64,000 nucleotides of DNA from Athalassotoga saccharophila. Its GTDB lineage: Bacteria; Thermotogota; Thermotogae; Mesoaciditogales; Mesoaciditogaceae. The translations under genes were made by a program, and so were the position numbers. Shown here piece after piece: positions 52,391 to 62,441 of the stretch. Each line of letters begins with the position of its first letter. Positions within the stretch are counted from its first letter, which is position 1. The DNA lies in the NCBI RefSeq assembly GCF_009936215.1, contig NZ_AP019551.1, positions 458,501 through 522,500 of the forward strand. The letters are read 5' to 3'. The notes under the pieces were generated by a model. It saw nothing but the letters and a program-made list of their open reading frames with translations, was not told the DNA's origin and did not search any database.

Positions 52391-53709
52391 TTTGATCCCT
52401 CACTTTCATTCTCATCCTCTTCGATCTCTCCTTGAGAATCTTTGCCTACCTCTTCTTCTTTGACAACTGCATTTTTGAGCAATTCTCTTGCGACTTTGTC
52501 AGACATAAGATTGCGTTTAATCGATTGGTAAAGATCAGAATCCTTCTTCAACATCACCTTTAGCCTTTCATCGCTTATCTTTGATTTTTCGTAAGTTTCT
52601 CTCGCTTCCTCGAAGATCTCCTCATCTGAGACATCGAGAGACTTTTCCTTGGCAATGGATTTTATGGCTCCCTCCAATTTCATGTAATTTATTACTTCCT
52701 CTCTTATCGAATCCTTGAAGGCCTTTTCGTCTCCGTTGAATTTCTCCTTTAACTCTTTATCGTAGGTTTTTTCTTCTTTCTTCTTGTCTACAACGTAATC
52801 CACAAAGTAATCTATGGTCGAATCAAGAACGTCTAACTTCGTCTTTTTGACCAATTCGTTCAGTACCACATCTATTTTTAAAGATTCGGTAAATCCATTC
52901 ATGACTTTGTCTATTTGGGATCTTAGATTGTTTTTGAGGTCTTCAAGTGTTTCGTATTTGTCATCGACCATTTTGGCGAAGTTGTCATCGATTTCTGGCA
53001 ACTTGACAGAATAAACCTTTAAGATTTTGACATGTAAATGTGTGACATTCCCGCTATTTTCGGCTGTTGTTGAAAAATCGAATTCATCTCCGGCCTTTTT
53101 CCCGACAAGGTGTGAAAAGATATTTCCCTCTTCTGGTTTTGCAACCTTAAGTTCAAGTTCTTTTTTTTCTGGATCCTTTCCTGTTAGGTCTTGGTACTCT
53201 ATTTCTACCTGATCTCCTATCTCTATATTTCCATCTTTTGGAATGAGAATTGCTTTTTCCTTTCTCAAGTCTTCGATGGAATCGTTGATCATTTTTTCGC
53301 TGTCATTGTGCAATTTTGGAATCGTTATCTCGATCTTGTCCATCGATTCGATCTCGACCTTTGGAAATAAATGGATCTCGAAGGTCACCTCCGCATTTCC
53401 TCCAAGTTCAACAGACTTCAAGCGCGGAGGAAGTATCACATCATCTCCTTGAGGCGTTTTGAGATACTCTTCTATGATCACGTCATATGCCTCGTCGGCG
53501 ACTTTTTCTTTTATCATTTCATTTATCTTATCCATTCCTATTATGGAATTTATAAGGTTTCTCGGTGCCATACCGGGTCTAAAACCTTTGATCTTTATAT
53601 CCTTTGAAATCTCATCGTAGACTTCATCTCTTGCATCTTCTATGACCTCGTGTGGCATAGAAACCTTTAAAATTTTGACATTCTTATTTTCTTCCACAAC
53701 TTCTAACAT
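52387..53709 (-). CDS. tig: Trigger factor
   Basis: A 440-residue ribosome-associated chaperone and prolyl isomerase. The ribosome-binding [12 protein letters not shown] loop (equivalent of GFRxGKxP) lies near residue 43. The FKBP-like domain is at about 155-235 and appears weakly conserved, followed by the long helical C-terminal arms and an acidic tail. It sits before clpP and clpX, a common arrangement. Confidence 0.93.
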   Translation of the reverse strand: MLEVVEENKNVKILKVSMPHEVIEDARDEVYDEISKDIKIKGFRPGMAPRNLINSIIGMDKINEMIKEKVADEAYDVIIEEYLKTPQGDDVILPPRLKSVELGGNAEVTFEIHLFPKVEIESMDKIEITIPKLHNDSEKMINDSIEDLRKEKAILIPKDGNIEIGDQVEIEYQDLTGKDPEKKELELKVAKPEEGNIFSHLVGKKAGDEFDFSTTAENSGNVTHLHVKILKVYSVKLPEIDDNFAKMVDDKYETLEDLKNNLRSQIDKVMNGFTESLKIDVVLNELVKKTKLDVLDSTIDYFVDYVVDKKKEEKTYDKELKEKFNGDEKAFKDSIREEVINYMKLEGAIKSIAKEKSLDVSDEEIFEEARETYEKSKISDERLKVMLKKDSDLYQSIKRNLMSDKVARELLKNAVVKEEEVGKDSQGEIEEDENESEGSN

Positions 53710-53724
53710 AAAATTCTCTCCTTT

Positions 53725-55104
53725 TCACAATATGTAAGAACTTAAATCTTCGTCTGTAGCAATGTGACCAACCTTGCTTATGACATACTCTTTATCGATC
53801 CTGATAGGACTTTCAACCTTCGGAGCGTTAAATGAGATATCCTCCATCACCTTTTCCATGACCGTGTAAAGCCTTCTGGCCCCGATATTCTCCTGTCTCG
53901 TGTTGACTTCGTAGGCTATTCTCGCTATTTCTGATATCCCATCCGGTGTGAAAATAACCTCTACATTTTCCGTTTCCAAAAGTGCTTTATATTGATGAAT
54001 TAAAGAGTTCTTTGGCTCAACGAGTATCCTTTCGAAATCATTTTGAGTGAGTGCCTCGAGTTCGACCCTTATGGGGAACCTTCCCTGAATTTCAGGGATA
54101 AGATCTGAAGGCTTTGACATGTGAAATGCGCCTGCCGCTATGAAAAGTATGTAATCGGTTTTGACAGGACCGTACTTGGTAGAAATCGTCGTTCCCTCGA
54201 CTATAGGAAGAAGATCCCTTTGAACACCTTCTCTCGATACGTCCGGTCCAGATCTCGAATTGGATCCAACTATTTTATCAAATTCGTCCAAAAAGACGAT
54301 GCCTTTATATTGCGCTCTTTCGAGTGCTTCTTGGATCATGCGATCTTTGTCTATCAACTTTTCCGATTCAACCGGAAGCAAAATTCTTCTTGCATCCTTT
54401 ATTTTAACACGTTTCTTTTTCATCTTCTTTGGTATCATTCCTCCGAACATGTCCTGAAGATCTATTCCAAGGTCTTCCGGACTCATACCACCTATCATCG
54501 GCATAACCGGCGTTGTATCTTCAACCTCTATCTCTATCTCTAAATCTTCTATTTCTCCACTTCTCAACTTTTGTCTCATCTCTTCGCGCTTAGAAAGAGC
54601 GGCTCTGTGAACTTCTGGAGATACCTGAGGCTGGGCACTTTGGAAAAATGACATAAATCCACTCATCGCAGGTCTTTTTACGCTTTCAGGAACTAAAGCA
54701 TCCAAGATCCTTTCCTCTACTGCCTGCTTTGCTCCTTCTTCAACAGTCACGGCCATTTCAGATTTAACCCTGTTTATGCTTTCCTCAACGAGATCTCTTA
54801 TTATCGAGTCAACAGATTTACCGACGTAGCCAACCTCGGTGTATCTTGTAACCTCTACCTTTATAAATGGTGCTCCAGAAAGTTGGGCAAGTCTCCTTGC
54901 GATTTCTGTTTTTCCAACTCCGGTAGGCCCGGCCATAAGTATGTTTTTGGGAAGCACGTCTCTTTGCATGTCTTCGGGAAGTTTCATCCTTCTTATTCTA
55001 TTTCTCAAAGCAATGGATACTGCCTTTTTCGCCTCTTTCTGGCCTATTATGTATTTGTCGAGTTCTTCGACGATTTCCTTTGGAGTTAACTCATCTATGT
55101 TCAT
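53725..55104 (-). CDS. hslU: ATP-dependent protease ATPase subunit HslU
   Basis: A 459-residue AAA+ ATPase of the HslUV protease. Walker A GPTGVGKTEIARRL, the I-domain (residues about 110-240, including a methionine-rich stretch near DTTPVMPMIGGMSPED), Walker B IVFLDEFDKI, and the C-terminal end HIATDEDLSSYIL, whose last residues insert into HslV. ATG 55104 follows AAGGAGG. hslV lies 11 bases upstream. Confidence 0.96.
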   Translation of the reverse strand: MNIDELTPKEIVEELDKYIIGQKEAKKAVSIALRNRIRRMKLPEDMQRDVLPKNILMAGPTGVGKTEIARRLAQLSGAPFIKVEVTRYTEVGYVGKSVDSIIRDLVEESINRVKSEMAVTVEEGAKQAVEERILDALVPESVKRPAMSGFMSFFQSAQPQVSPEVHRAALSKREEMRQKLRSGEIEDLEIEIEVEDTTPVMPMIGGMSPEDLGIDLQDMFGGMIPKKMKKKRVKIKDARRILLPVESEKLIDKDRMIQEALERAQYKGIVFLDEFDKIVGSNSRSGPDVSREGVQRDLLPIVEGTTISTKYGPVKTDYILFIAAGAFHMSKPSDLIPEIQGRFPIRVELEALTQNDFERILVEPKNSLIHQYKALLETENVEVIFTPDGISEIARIAYEVNTRQENIGARRLYTVMEKVMEDISFNAPKVESPIRIDKEYVISKVGHIATDEDLSSYIL

Positions 55105-55115
55105 CAAATTCCTCC

Positions 55116-55646
55116 TTACAACTCTTCAACTGTTATGTTCGAGTTTGTGTAAATACATATCTCACTTGCTATTTCCATCGCCTTGATCGCTATATCGTGG
55201 GCGCTCATATCTGTATTCCTGTAAAGCGCGCGAGCGGCAGCAAGTGCGTAATTCCCTCCAGATCCTATTGCCATTATAGGCTCATCTGGCTGGATTACCT
55301 CTCCACTTCCGGAAAGCAAAAATATATTCTGCGTATCGGCAACTATCAAAAGCGCCTCAAGCCTTCTTAGTGCTCTGTCCATTCTCCAATCTTTTGCAAG
55401 TTCTATGGCCGCCTTTGAAAGCACACCATTGGACTCTCTCAACTTGACTTCAAATCTTTCGAAAAGTGTGAAAGCATCCGCAACTGATCCTGCAAAGCCC
55501 GCTATTATCTTTCCATCTCCAAGTCTTCTAACTTTTTTGGCCGTTGCCTTCATTATTGTATCACCGGTTGTAACCTGGCCGTCTCCAGCCATCACCGTTT
55601 TTCCATCTCTTCTTACGACTAAAACGGTCGTCGAATGAAATTCCAC
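55116..55646 (-). CDS. hslV: ATP-dependent protease peptidase subunit HslV
   Basis: A 176-residue proteasome-like threonine peptidase. After processing, the mature chain would begin [21 protein letters not shown] with the catalytic threonine; [14 protein letters not shown] and [14 protein letters not shown] are family motifs. The propeptide is MEFHS. GTG start with AGGAGGTAA. Confidence 0.97.
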   Translation of the reverse strand: MEFHSTTVLVVRRDGKTVMAGDGQVTTGDTIMKATAKKVRRLGDGKIIAGFAGSVADAFTLFERFEVKLRESNGVLSKAAIELAKDWRMDRALRRLEALLIVADTQNIFLLSGSGEVIQPDEPIMAIGSGGNYALAAARALYRNTDMSAHDIAIKAMEIASEICIYTNSNITVEEL

Positions 55647-55651
55647 TTCGA

Positions 55652-56539
55652 TTACCTCCTCAGTGCAGAGTCCAACAATTCAACTACAACATCTTCCATC
55701 TCGAGTCCAAATGCCCGAGCCGAGGCTGGAAGATCGCTTGTTGGAGTCATGCCAGGTATTGCGTTGACCTCTAAAAAATAAAATTCACCATCTAAAATTA
55801 TACCATCTATTCTGGCAAATCCCTTGCAGTTAACTTCTTTATAAACCTTCAACGCCGCTTTTTCGATTTCATTTCTTTCCCAAAAATTCAATGGAGCCGG
55901 AGTTATTAACTTGGATCCATCGGGAGAATATTTCGACTCGTAGTCGTAAAATGTGCCCTTTGGAATTATCTCCAAAATGGGTAAGACAGTCGGATTTCCA
56001 TCTATGTCGAGAATCGATACTGTTATCTCTCTTCCGTCTATGTAATCTTCGTAAAATCCATCTTCAGATCTCCCTATCTCAGACTCTGAAAAAATGATCC
56101 TCACGCCTATGCTCGAGCCTCCAAACCTTGGCTTGAAAACACATGGAAATGAAATTGGCCCGTAGGACCAATTTGGTGTTTTGATCTTCAATTTTTGGAA
56201 GTATTCTTTTGTTCGGATTTTATCGATCGTTATCTCGCAACTTTTTGAATCAGATCCAGTGTACGGTATATCCCGTTCCTCAAAGAATCTTTGTACGCTT
56301 CCATCCTCTCCGGGAGATCCATGAAGCATTATAAAACACATCGACTTTACAGATTCGAGTTCTTTAAAATCTCCATTCCATACCATTAATTCCGAGTTTA
56401 TTTCAAGATTTCTAAGTGCATTTAGCACATTTTTTCCGCTCGATATGGAGACCTCTCTTTCCGGAGATGTGCCTCCGCAAAGCACTACAACTTTTGGAAT
56501 TTTTCCCTTAACTTTTTCTCGACTACTGGTGGAACCCAT
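55652..56539 (-). CDS. ddl: D-alanine--D-alanine ligase
   Basis: A 295-residue ATP-grasp enzyme that makes D-Ala-D-Ala for peptidoglycan. [18 protein letters not shown] opens the fold; [23 protein letters not shown] (ATP lysine) and [20 protein letters not shown] are the other motifs. The start is set at ATG 56539, inside coaD; a longer frame to 56644 has no support. Overlapping coaD by 55 bases is unusual, and translation is probably coupled. Confidence 0.92.
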   Translation of the reverse strand: MGSTSSREKVKGKIPKVVVLCGGTSPEREVSISSGKNVLNALRNLEINSELMVWNGDFKELESVKSMCFIMLHGSPGEDGSVQRFFEERDIPYTGSDSKSCEITIDKIRTKEYFQKLKIKTPNWSYGPISFPCVFKPRFGGSSIGVRIIFSESEIGRSEDGFYEDYIDGREITVSILDIDGNPTVLPILEIIPKGTFYDYESKYSPDGSKLITPAPLNFWERNEIEKAALKVYKEVNCKGFARIDGIILDGEFYFLEVNAIPGMTPTSDLPASARAFGLEMEDVVVELLDSALRR

Positions 56540-56961
56540 TCTTTTAATTCTCCTCCAAATTGTGCTATTTCTTTTACCATCGAAGAGGAAAGGAAAAGAT
56601 ACTTTATGTCCGTCATGAAGTAAATCATTTCGAGAGAGGGACACATTTCCCTGTTTGCGAGAGCCATTTCGAATTCATATTCAAAATCTCCAACGGCCCT
56701 TAATCCTCTTATCGCTATTTTGACGTTATTTTGTTCTACGTATTGGACAAGCAAGCCCTCGTGAATGTCCACATTTACGTTCATACCTTTTAACGATTCC
56801 TTTATCATGTAAAGCCTTTCTTCGACGGAAAAAAGAGGTTTTTTTCTTAAGTTGTTCATAAGTACAACTGTGAAATCGTCGAAAACTTTTGATGCCCTTT
56901 TTATTATGTCTATGTGCCCATAAGTTATTGGATCAAAAGATCCCGGATAGATAGCTCTCAC
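56485..56961 (-). CDS. coaD: Phosphopantetheine adenylyltransferase
   Basis: A 158-residue nucleotidyltransferase of CoA biosynthesis. YPGSFDPITYGHIDII holds the T/HxGH nucleotide motif, and AIRGLRAVGDFEYEFEMALAN and the ISSSxVKE equivalent FLSSSMVKEIA follow. GTG 56961 has GAGGTGCAC upstream and is typical in length; the frame extends further upstream into the phosphatase gene. Confidence 0.95.
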   Translation of the reverse strand: MRAIYPGSFDPITYGHIDIIKRASKVFDDFTVVLMNNLRKKPLFSVEERLYMIKESLKGMNVNVDIHEGLLVQYVEQNNVKIAIRGLRAVGDFEYEFEMALANREMCPSLEMIYFMTDIKYLFLSSSMVKEIAQFGGELKEWVPPVVEKKLREKFQKL

Positions 56962-57599
56962 TTTGTGCACCTCACCTGAAATATTTTTCTGTCTTCGATC
57001 CTTACGCAGGTTAAATATCCTCCATAGACACATCCCGTGTCAATACCTATCTTATCATTTTTTATCAAAGGTTTTGGCATGGGAGTGTGTCCGAATACAA
57101 TCGTGTATCCTTCCAGTGGATTTTCTGAATATATGAATTCATCTCTTATCCATAGAAGATCTTCCTCTTTTTGATCTTCCAGTTTTACGTTTGGTTTTAT
57201 CCCTGCGTGAACGAAGAGATATTTGTCCTTCACGTAAAAAGGTTTTGTGTTTTGGAAGAATTCGATGTGTGATTTCGGGATTTTATCTATGTCTCCGTAA
57301 CTTTCGAGCGTTTTTCTTGCTCCATTGTATTCCCACAATTCCCAGTCTTTTGGATCTCTCGTTTCGTAAAATTTCGTTATCATCCATTCATGATTTCCCT
57401 TTATGAAGATTGAGTTTTTGTGTATAGACGAAAACCTTAGAAAGAATTCAACAACTCCTTTTGAATTTGTTCCTCTGTCTATGTAATCTCCAAGAAAGAT
57501 TACCGTGTCCTGTGTTGACGGATTTACCTTTTCTATCAGTCTTTCGAGCGGATCTAAGCATCCATGTATGTCTCCTATCGCGTATATCAATTTTATCAC
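56958..57599 (-). CDS. Metallophosphoesterase (PrpE/ApaH-like)
   Basis: A 213-residue calcineurin-like phosphatase with the metal motifs GDIHG (residues 8-12), GDYIDRG, GNHEW, and late VFVHAG and FGHTP. Relatives hydrolyse diadenosine tetraphosphate or dephosphorylate proteins. It is the first gene of the 13-gene minus-strand unit and starts at a GTG next to the 574-base noncoding region. Confidence 0.88.
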   Translation of the reverse strand: MIKLIYAIGDIHGCLDPLERLIEKVNPSTQDTVIFLGDYIDRGTNSKGVVEFFLRFSSIHKNSIFIKGNHEWMITKFYETRDPKDWELWEYNGARKTLESYGDIDKIPKSHIEFFQNTKPFYVKDKYLFVHAGIKPNVKLEDQKEEDLLWIRDEFIYSENPLEGYTIVFGHTPMPKPLIKNDKIGIDTGCVYGGYLTCVRIEDRKIFQVRCTK

Positions 57600-57654
57600 C
57601 TTGCCTTTCTATAATAATAATATATTTTAAGATCTTTTCTTATTAGTATGCGTT

Positions 57655-57989
57655 GTTGAAATTGTTGAAAACTCATCTCAGGCCTTATCATTACTGAAAA
57701 TTTTGACTGTTGAAAACTTTGTTGAAAACTTGTTGAAAAGTATTTTGGGGATAAATTGTTGAAAACTACAAATTCACGTCAAAGGTAAAAATCATCTTTA
57801 AGCCTCATGGTTATGGGAAAAAATGACATTTAAATCTCAAAAAGTTTTCAACAACGATTTTTTTCATATTTTACCGACAAATTTTGAGTTTTCAACAATT
57901 TGGTTTTTCGATTGTTGAAAACTTTTGTTGAAACTGTTGAAAACTCATTTAAAGCCTTACCATTACTGAAAATTTTGACTGTTGAAAAG
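57655..57989. repeat. Cluster of TTTTCAACA 9-mers in the divergent noncoding region
   Basis: Ten exact TTTTCAACA copies lie within 327 bases. Eight read TGTTGAAAA on the plus strand (at about 57663, 57708, 57720, 57731, 57757, 57913, 57935, 57980). Two read TTTTCAACA directly (57845 and 57889). Two further copies have one base changed (57654, 57926). The 9-mer differs from the DnaA-box consensus TTATCCACA at two positions. The sequence to the right (57990-58075) is very A/T-rich. Confidence 0.85.
57663..57717. repeat. 55-base direct repeat, copy A (copy B at 57935-57989)
   Basis: Both copies start TGTTGAAAACTCAT and contain CATTACTGAAAATTTTGACT; 50 of 55 positions agree and the offset is 272 bases. 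Each copy begins and ends with a TTTTCAACA unit, so the module is larger than the 9-mer. Confidence 0.88.
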
Positions 57990-58123
57990 TCATAATGATA
58001 TGATATAAGGAGATTTTAAAAGATAAACCATAATATATTTGAATAATTACCTTTAAACGTGTATAATTAACTGTAATCGTCTTAAATGAATCTTTGAATA
58101 GAACTTCAAGTGCGATAACATAA

Positions 58124-58150
58124 TTAGCAGAGAGAGTATAAGAGTGCTAA
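58124..58150 (+). promoter_or_regulatory. CIRCE operator (HrcA binding site) of groES-groEL
   Basis: TTAGCAGAG, a 9-base spacer, then GAGTGCTAA. The right half-site is the exact CIRCE consensus and the left keeps TTAGCA, with the proper 9-9-9 spacing. A -35-like TTGAAT at 58094-58099 and -10-like TAACAT at 58116-58121 lie just before it, so HrcA would block the promoter. hrcA is not in the window. Confidence 0.85.
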
Positions 58151-58173
58151 TTTGGAAGGAGGTCTTCTTGAAA

Positions 58174-58452
58174 ATGAGTGCAAAGATGAGAGTTAAACCA
58201 CTCGGAGAAAGGCTCTTGATAAAGCCGATAAAGGAAGAGCCAAAATCTGCGGGAGGAATTGTGCTTCCTGAAAACGCAAAGGAAAAACCACAAAGGGCCG
58301 AAGTCATCGAGATCGGAACGGGCGATGATATCAGCGTAAAGGTGGGAGATATTGTCATTTTTGCAAAGTATTCCGGAAATGAGATCAAAATCGATGACGA
58401 GGACTACATACTTATCGACTGGAATGACGTTCTCGCAAAGATTGAAAAATGA
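58174..58452 (+). CDS. groES: Co-chaperonin GroES
   Basis: A 92-residue Cpn10 that caps GroEL. KPLGERLLIKPIKEEPKSAGGIVLP with the mobile loop, and the closing EDYILIDWNDVLAKIE, match the family. ATG 58174 lies 10 bases after GGAGG. It has the classic groES-groEL order, 16 bases before groEL, and is controlled by CIRCE. Confidence 0.97.
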   Translation: MSAKMRVKPLGERLLIKPIKEEPKSAGGIVLPENAKEKPQRAEVIEIGTGDDISVKVGDIVIFAKYSGNEIKIDDEDYILIDWNDVLAKIEK

Positions 58453-58465
58453 AGGAGGTAATTGA

Positions 58466-60085
<1,620 letters not shown>

Positions 60086-60089
60086 TCTA

Positions 60090-60113
60090 AAGCGGGCGAA
60101 AGCCCGCTTTTTT
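60090..60113 (+). terminator. Rho-independent terminator after groEL
   Basis: AGCGGGC-gaaa-GCCCGCT followed by TTTTT. Confidence 0.93.
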
Positions 60114-60137
60114 GCCAATTCACTGATGGAGGTTTTT

Positions 60138-61217
60138 ATGATAAAGTATGGACTTTCTGGACTTGGCGGAATAGCGAGAATACATCTTATGGCCATAAAA
60201 AATATGAAACTTGCCGGATCAGATGTTGATGTTGAACTCGAGGACCTGTACTCAACCTCTCCATTACACAGAAAAGAAGGCGCTGACCTTGGATTTAAGC
60301 ATGTCACCGATCGATTCGAATCGATTTTTAATCATGTAGACGTTGTTGATATCTGCACTCCGAATTTTCTTCATAAAGATCAAATAGTTAAATCTTTAGA
60401 GGCGCAAAAAGATGTCTACTGCGAAAAGCCTCTCGCGATGAACTCAAATGAAACCTCAGAGATCGTTAAGGTGCTTTCGTCCCATCGGGTGAAAAATCAG
60501 ATCGCCTTCATGCTTAGATTCATTCCAGCCGTTGCCATGGCGCGATCGATCGTAAAACAAGGAATGATCGGGAAGGTATATGCCTTTCGGGGTGAATTTT
60601 TCCATTCGAGTTATCTCGACAGATCAAAACCCATGTCATGGAGACTTGAAAAAAGTAAAAGTGGTGGTGGATCGCTCGTCGATCTTGGATCCCATATAAT
60701 AGATCTTACCCTTTTCTTGCTCGGTGATTTCGAGGAGGTTCATTCATCTTTCAAGACGATAATTGAAAAAAGAAAGAATGGATTTGAGGAAAAGACGGTC
60801 GATGTTGATGACTGGGCCCTTCTATACGTCAAATTAAAGTCCGGACCTTCTGGAACCTTGGAAGCATCGCGCCTTGCTGCTGGAAAGGAAGGCATGAGAT
60901 TTGAGATATACGCGTCAAATGGAACGCTTTTCATAGACACAAATGATCCTTACAGGGCAAAGGTCTTCGACGAATATTCGAGGATGATTTATCCTTCAAA
61001 AGAGGATCTTACGGATGATTTTTACAGGTTCGTAGATCAAAATTATCCTTCTCCCAAACTTTCCTCTGGCTTTATGGTGGATGCCCATATGACTTCTCTC
61101 ATAGCCTTTTTCAAATCTTTAAAGGAGAATGTAATGGTTCCAACCTTTGAAGATGGTCATAAGGTTCAGGTTATAATGGATAAGGTTTATTCATCTGACA
61201 AGTCTTTCAAAGGCTGA
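60138..61217 (+). CDS. Gfo/Idh/MocA-family oxidoreductase
   Basis: A 359-residue NAD(P)-dependent sugar or cyclitol dehydrogenase. The nucleotide fold begins MIKYGLSGLGGIARIHLMAI, and the catalytic motif is YCEKPLA. GGGSLVDLGSHIIDLTLFLLG is the substrate-side signature (Asp/His). ATG 60138 has TGGAGG; the frame upstream runs into groEL. It is convergent with the P-loop gene, and the tails overlap by 27 bases. The substrate is unknown. Confidence 0.88.
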   Translation: MIKYGLSGLGGIARIHLMAIKNMKLAGSDVDVELEDLYSTSPLHRKEGADLGFKHVTDRFESIFNHVDVVDICTPNFLHKDQIVKSLEAQKDVYCEKPLAMNSNETSEIVKVLSSHRVKNQIAFMLRFIPAVAMARSIVKQGMIGKVYAFRGEFFHSSYLDRSKPMSWRLEKSKSGGGSLVDLGSHIIDLTLFLLGDFEEVHSSFKTIIEKRKNGFEEKTVDVDDWALLYVKLKSGPSGTLEASRLAAGKEGMRFEIYASNGTLFIDTNDPYRAKVFDEYSRMIYPSKEDLTDDFYRFVDQNYPSPKLSSGFMVDAHMTSLIAFFKSLKENVMVPTFEDGHKVQVIMDKVYSSDKSFKG

Positions 61218-62129
61218 CTTCAAAGATGATTTAATCGCATCGACCTGTTTTTTGTCCCACGTTTGTGGAGAAGATCTCAAAAATGTTGTTTTGTCATCTC
61301 TGTTGTCGAAATTGGCGACAGGAAGATGAAATTTTTTATTGCCCTTCAAAACGGTAACGGTGCCTTGCTTTTCGGAATTTTCTTCGAGCCATATCATATC
61401 GTCCGTTCCATATTCTTTGATCATAACCTCTTCTGGCACACCGTGATGGAGAATGGAACCGGGATCATTTGGATTCGATCTTTGAAGGTTTTTTCTTCTT
61501 GATTCTTCCGGGCTTACCCAGACGTAGAGTATAACCGATCTTTGAAGTATCTCTTCGCTTAAATAAGGAAGGGAATGTCGATATCCAAAGGGAAAGTCAA
61601 GGGGTAATTTTGAATTTGCCGATCCTCCCCTTGAAAATTCGATTATTGTTGTCCCCTTTTTGCCATAGTTTGAGTATTTGTCGTCCAAAAGTTTTTGCGA
61701 TTCTTTTTCTATGGCATTTTCTACAACTTTAAGAACTTTATCCGGTAGATTTGAAAGTCTTGGAGAGATCCCTGCAATTTTGGCGCTATCTTCTATTCTC
61801 TGAATTACGAATTCGGCAGATCGCGGTAATTCTCTCTTTTTGACAAGATCTTTGTAATCTTCATTTATCAAATTGGTAAGAGTAAGCCAATCTCTCGGAT
61901 CTTTGAATGGTTTAAGATCTGATTCGTAGAATATCCTTTTTTCTCCCATTCTTTCAAGTTCTTCGTCTATACGTCTCATCAAAAAAACGTATGGGAAGTC
62001 ATCTATGTCCAATGTGTTTCCAATGTGAAACAATTCTGCCCTTTCTTTTTCACTCATAACGGACATGAGCCTTCTTATTTCGGATTTTCCCGACGCCGGC
62101 AGCCCAAGCAAAAGAATAACATCGATCAT
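61191..62129 (-). CDS. P-loop NTPase of unknown function, kinase-like
   Basis: A 312-residue protein with Walker A LLLGLPASGKSEIRRLM and a later LYVWVSPEESRRKN segment like the lid of a nucleoside or small-molecule kinase. The middle contains a conserved-looking TIIEFSRGGSANSKLPLDFPFGYRHSLPYL stretch. The arrangement (P-loop, acidic-to-basic middle, basic lid) suggests a phosphotransferase. I do not recognise the family. ATG 62129 has AGGGTGAG upstream. Confidence 0.65.
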   Translation of the reverse strand: MIDVILLLGLPASGKSEIRRLMSVMSEKERAELFHIGNTLDIDDFPYVFLMRRIDEELERMGEKRIFYESDLKPFKDPRDWLTLTNLINEDYKDLVKKRELPRSAEFVIQRIEDSAKIAGISPRLSNLPDKVLKVVENAIEKESQKLLDDKYSNYGKKGTTIIEFSRGGSANSKLPLDFPFGYRHSLPYLSEEILQRSVILYVWVSPEESRRKNLQRSNPNDPGSILHHGVPEEVMIKEYGTDDMIWLEENSEKQGTVTVLKGNKKFHLPVANFDNRDDKTTFLRSSPQTWDKKQVDAIKSSLKSAFERLVR

Positions 62130-62169
62130 GATCTCACCCTTTCTCACGAAAATTTTAACTTAAAAGCCA

Positions 62170-62199
62170 ATTATCTTACTTTTGACCCGTCTTGATCAA
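62170..62199 (-). promoter_or_regulatory. Promoter of the P-loop NTPase gene
   Basis: Minus strand TTGATC (62199-62194), 18-base spacer, GATAAT (62175-62170), about 40 bases before the ATG. Confidence 0.5.
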
Positions 62200-62243
62200 G
62201 GCATCCTGCCCTTCGCCTTATGATCGACTTTTAAAATAATTGT

Positions 62244-62258
62244 ACACGAAATTTGTGT
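62244..62258. promoter_or_regulatory. Possible NrdR box upstream of nrdJ
   Basis: ACACGAAATTTGTGT resembles the ACAC...GTGT palindrome bound by the ribonucleotide reductase repressor NrdR. It is single rather than paired and lies 180 bases upstream, so this is weak. Nothing else is resolved in 62200-62441 apart from a poor TTGGAT/AACTAT promoter at 62385-62413. Confidence 0.3.
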
Positions 62259-62441
62259 CATTTCATGTTAAGATCGATCTTTTTTCATTCAAGAGCCACT
62301 TTTCAGTCGGTAGATAGAAATGTAAAGCGATTTATTTTTCAAAGATAAAGTCAGTTGTAGTCAAATCCCAAAACAACGGATATTTTGGATGTAACTTTTA
62401 AAGGGTAAACTATATGTGAATCATACTCAAGGAGGGATTTT

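Noticed and set aside
57655..57989. CRISPR array
   Set aside because: The 9-mers are unevenly spaced and occur on both strands, with no 25-40 base repeats separated by unique spacers and no cas genes nearby.
62280..62441. Cobalamin riboswitch before nrdJ (a GCCACTT string is present)
   Set aside because: The B12-box context and the surrounding helices of the riboswitch are absent, and the string alone is common.
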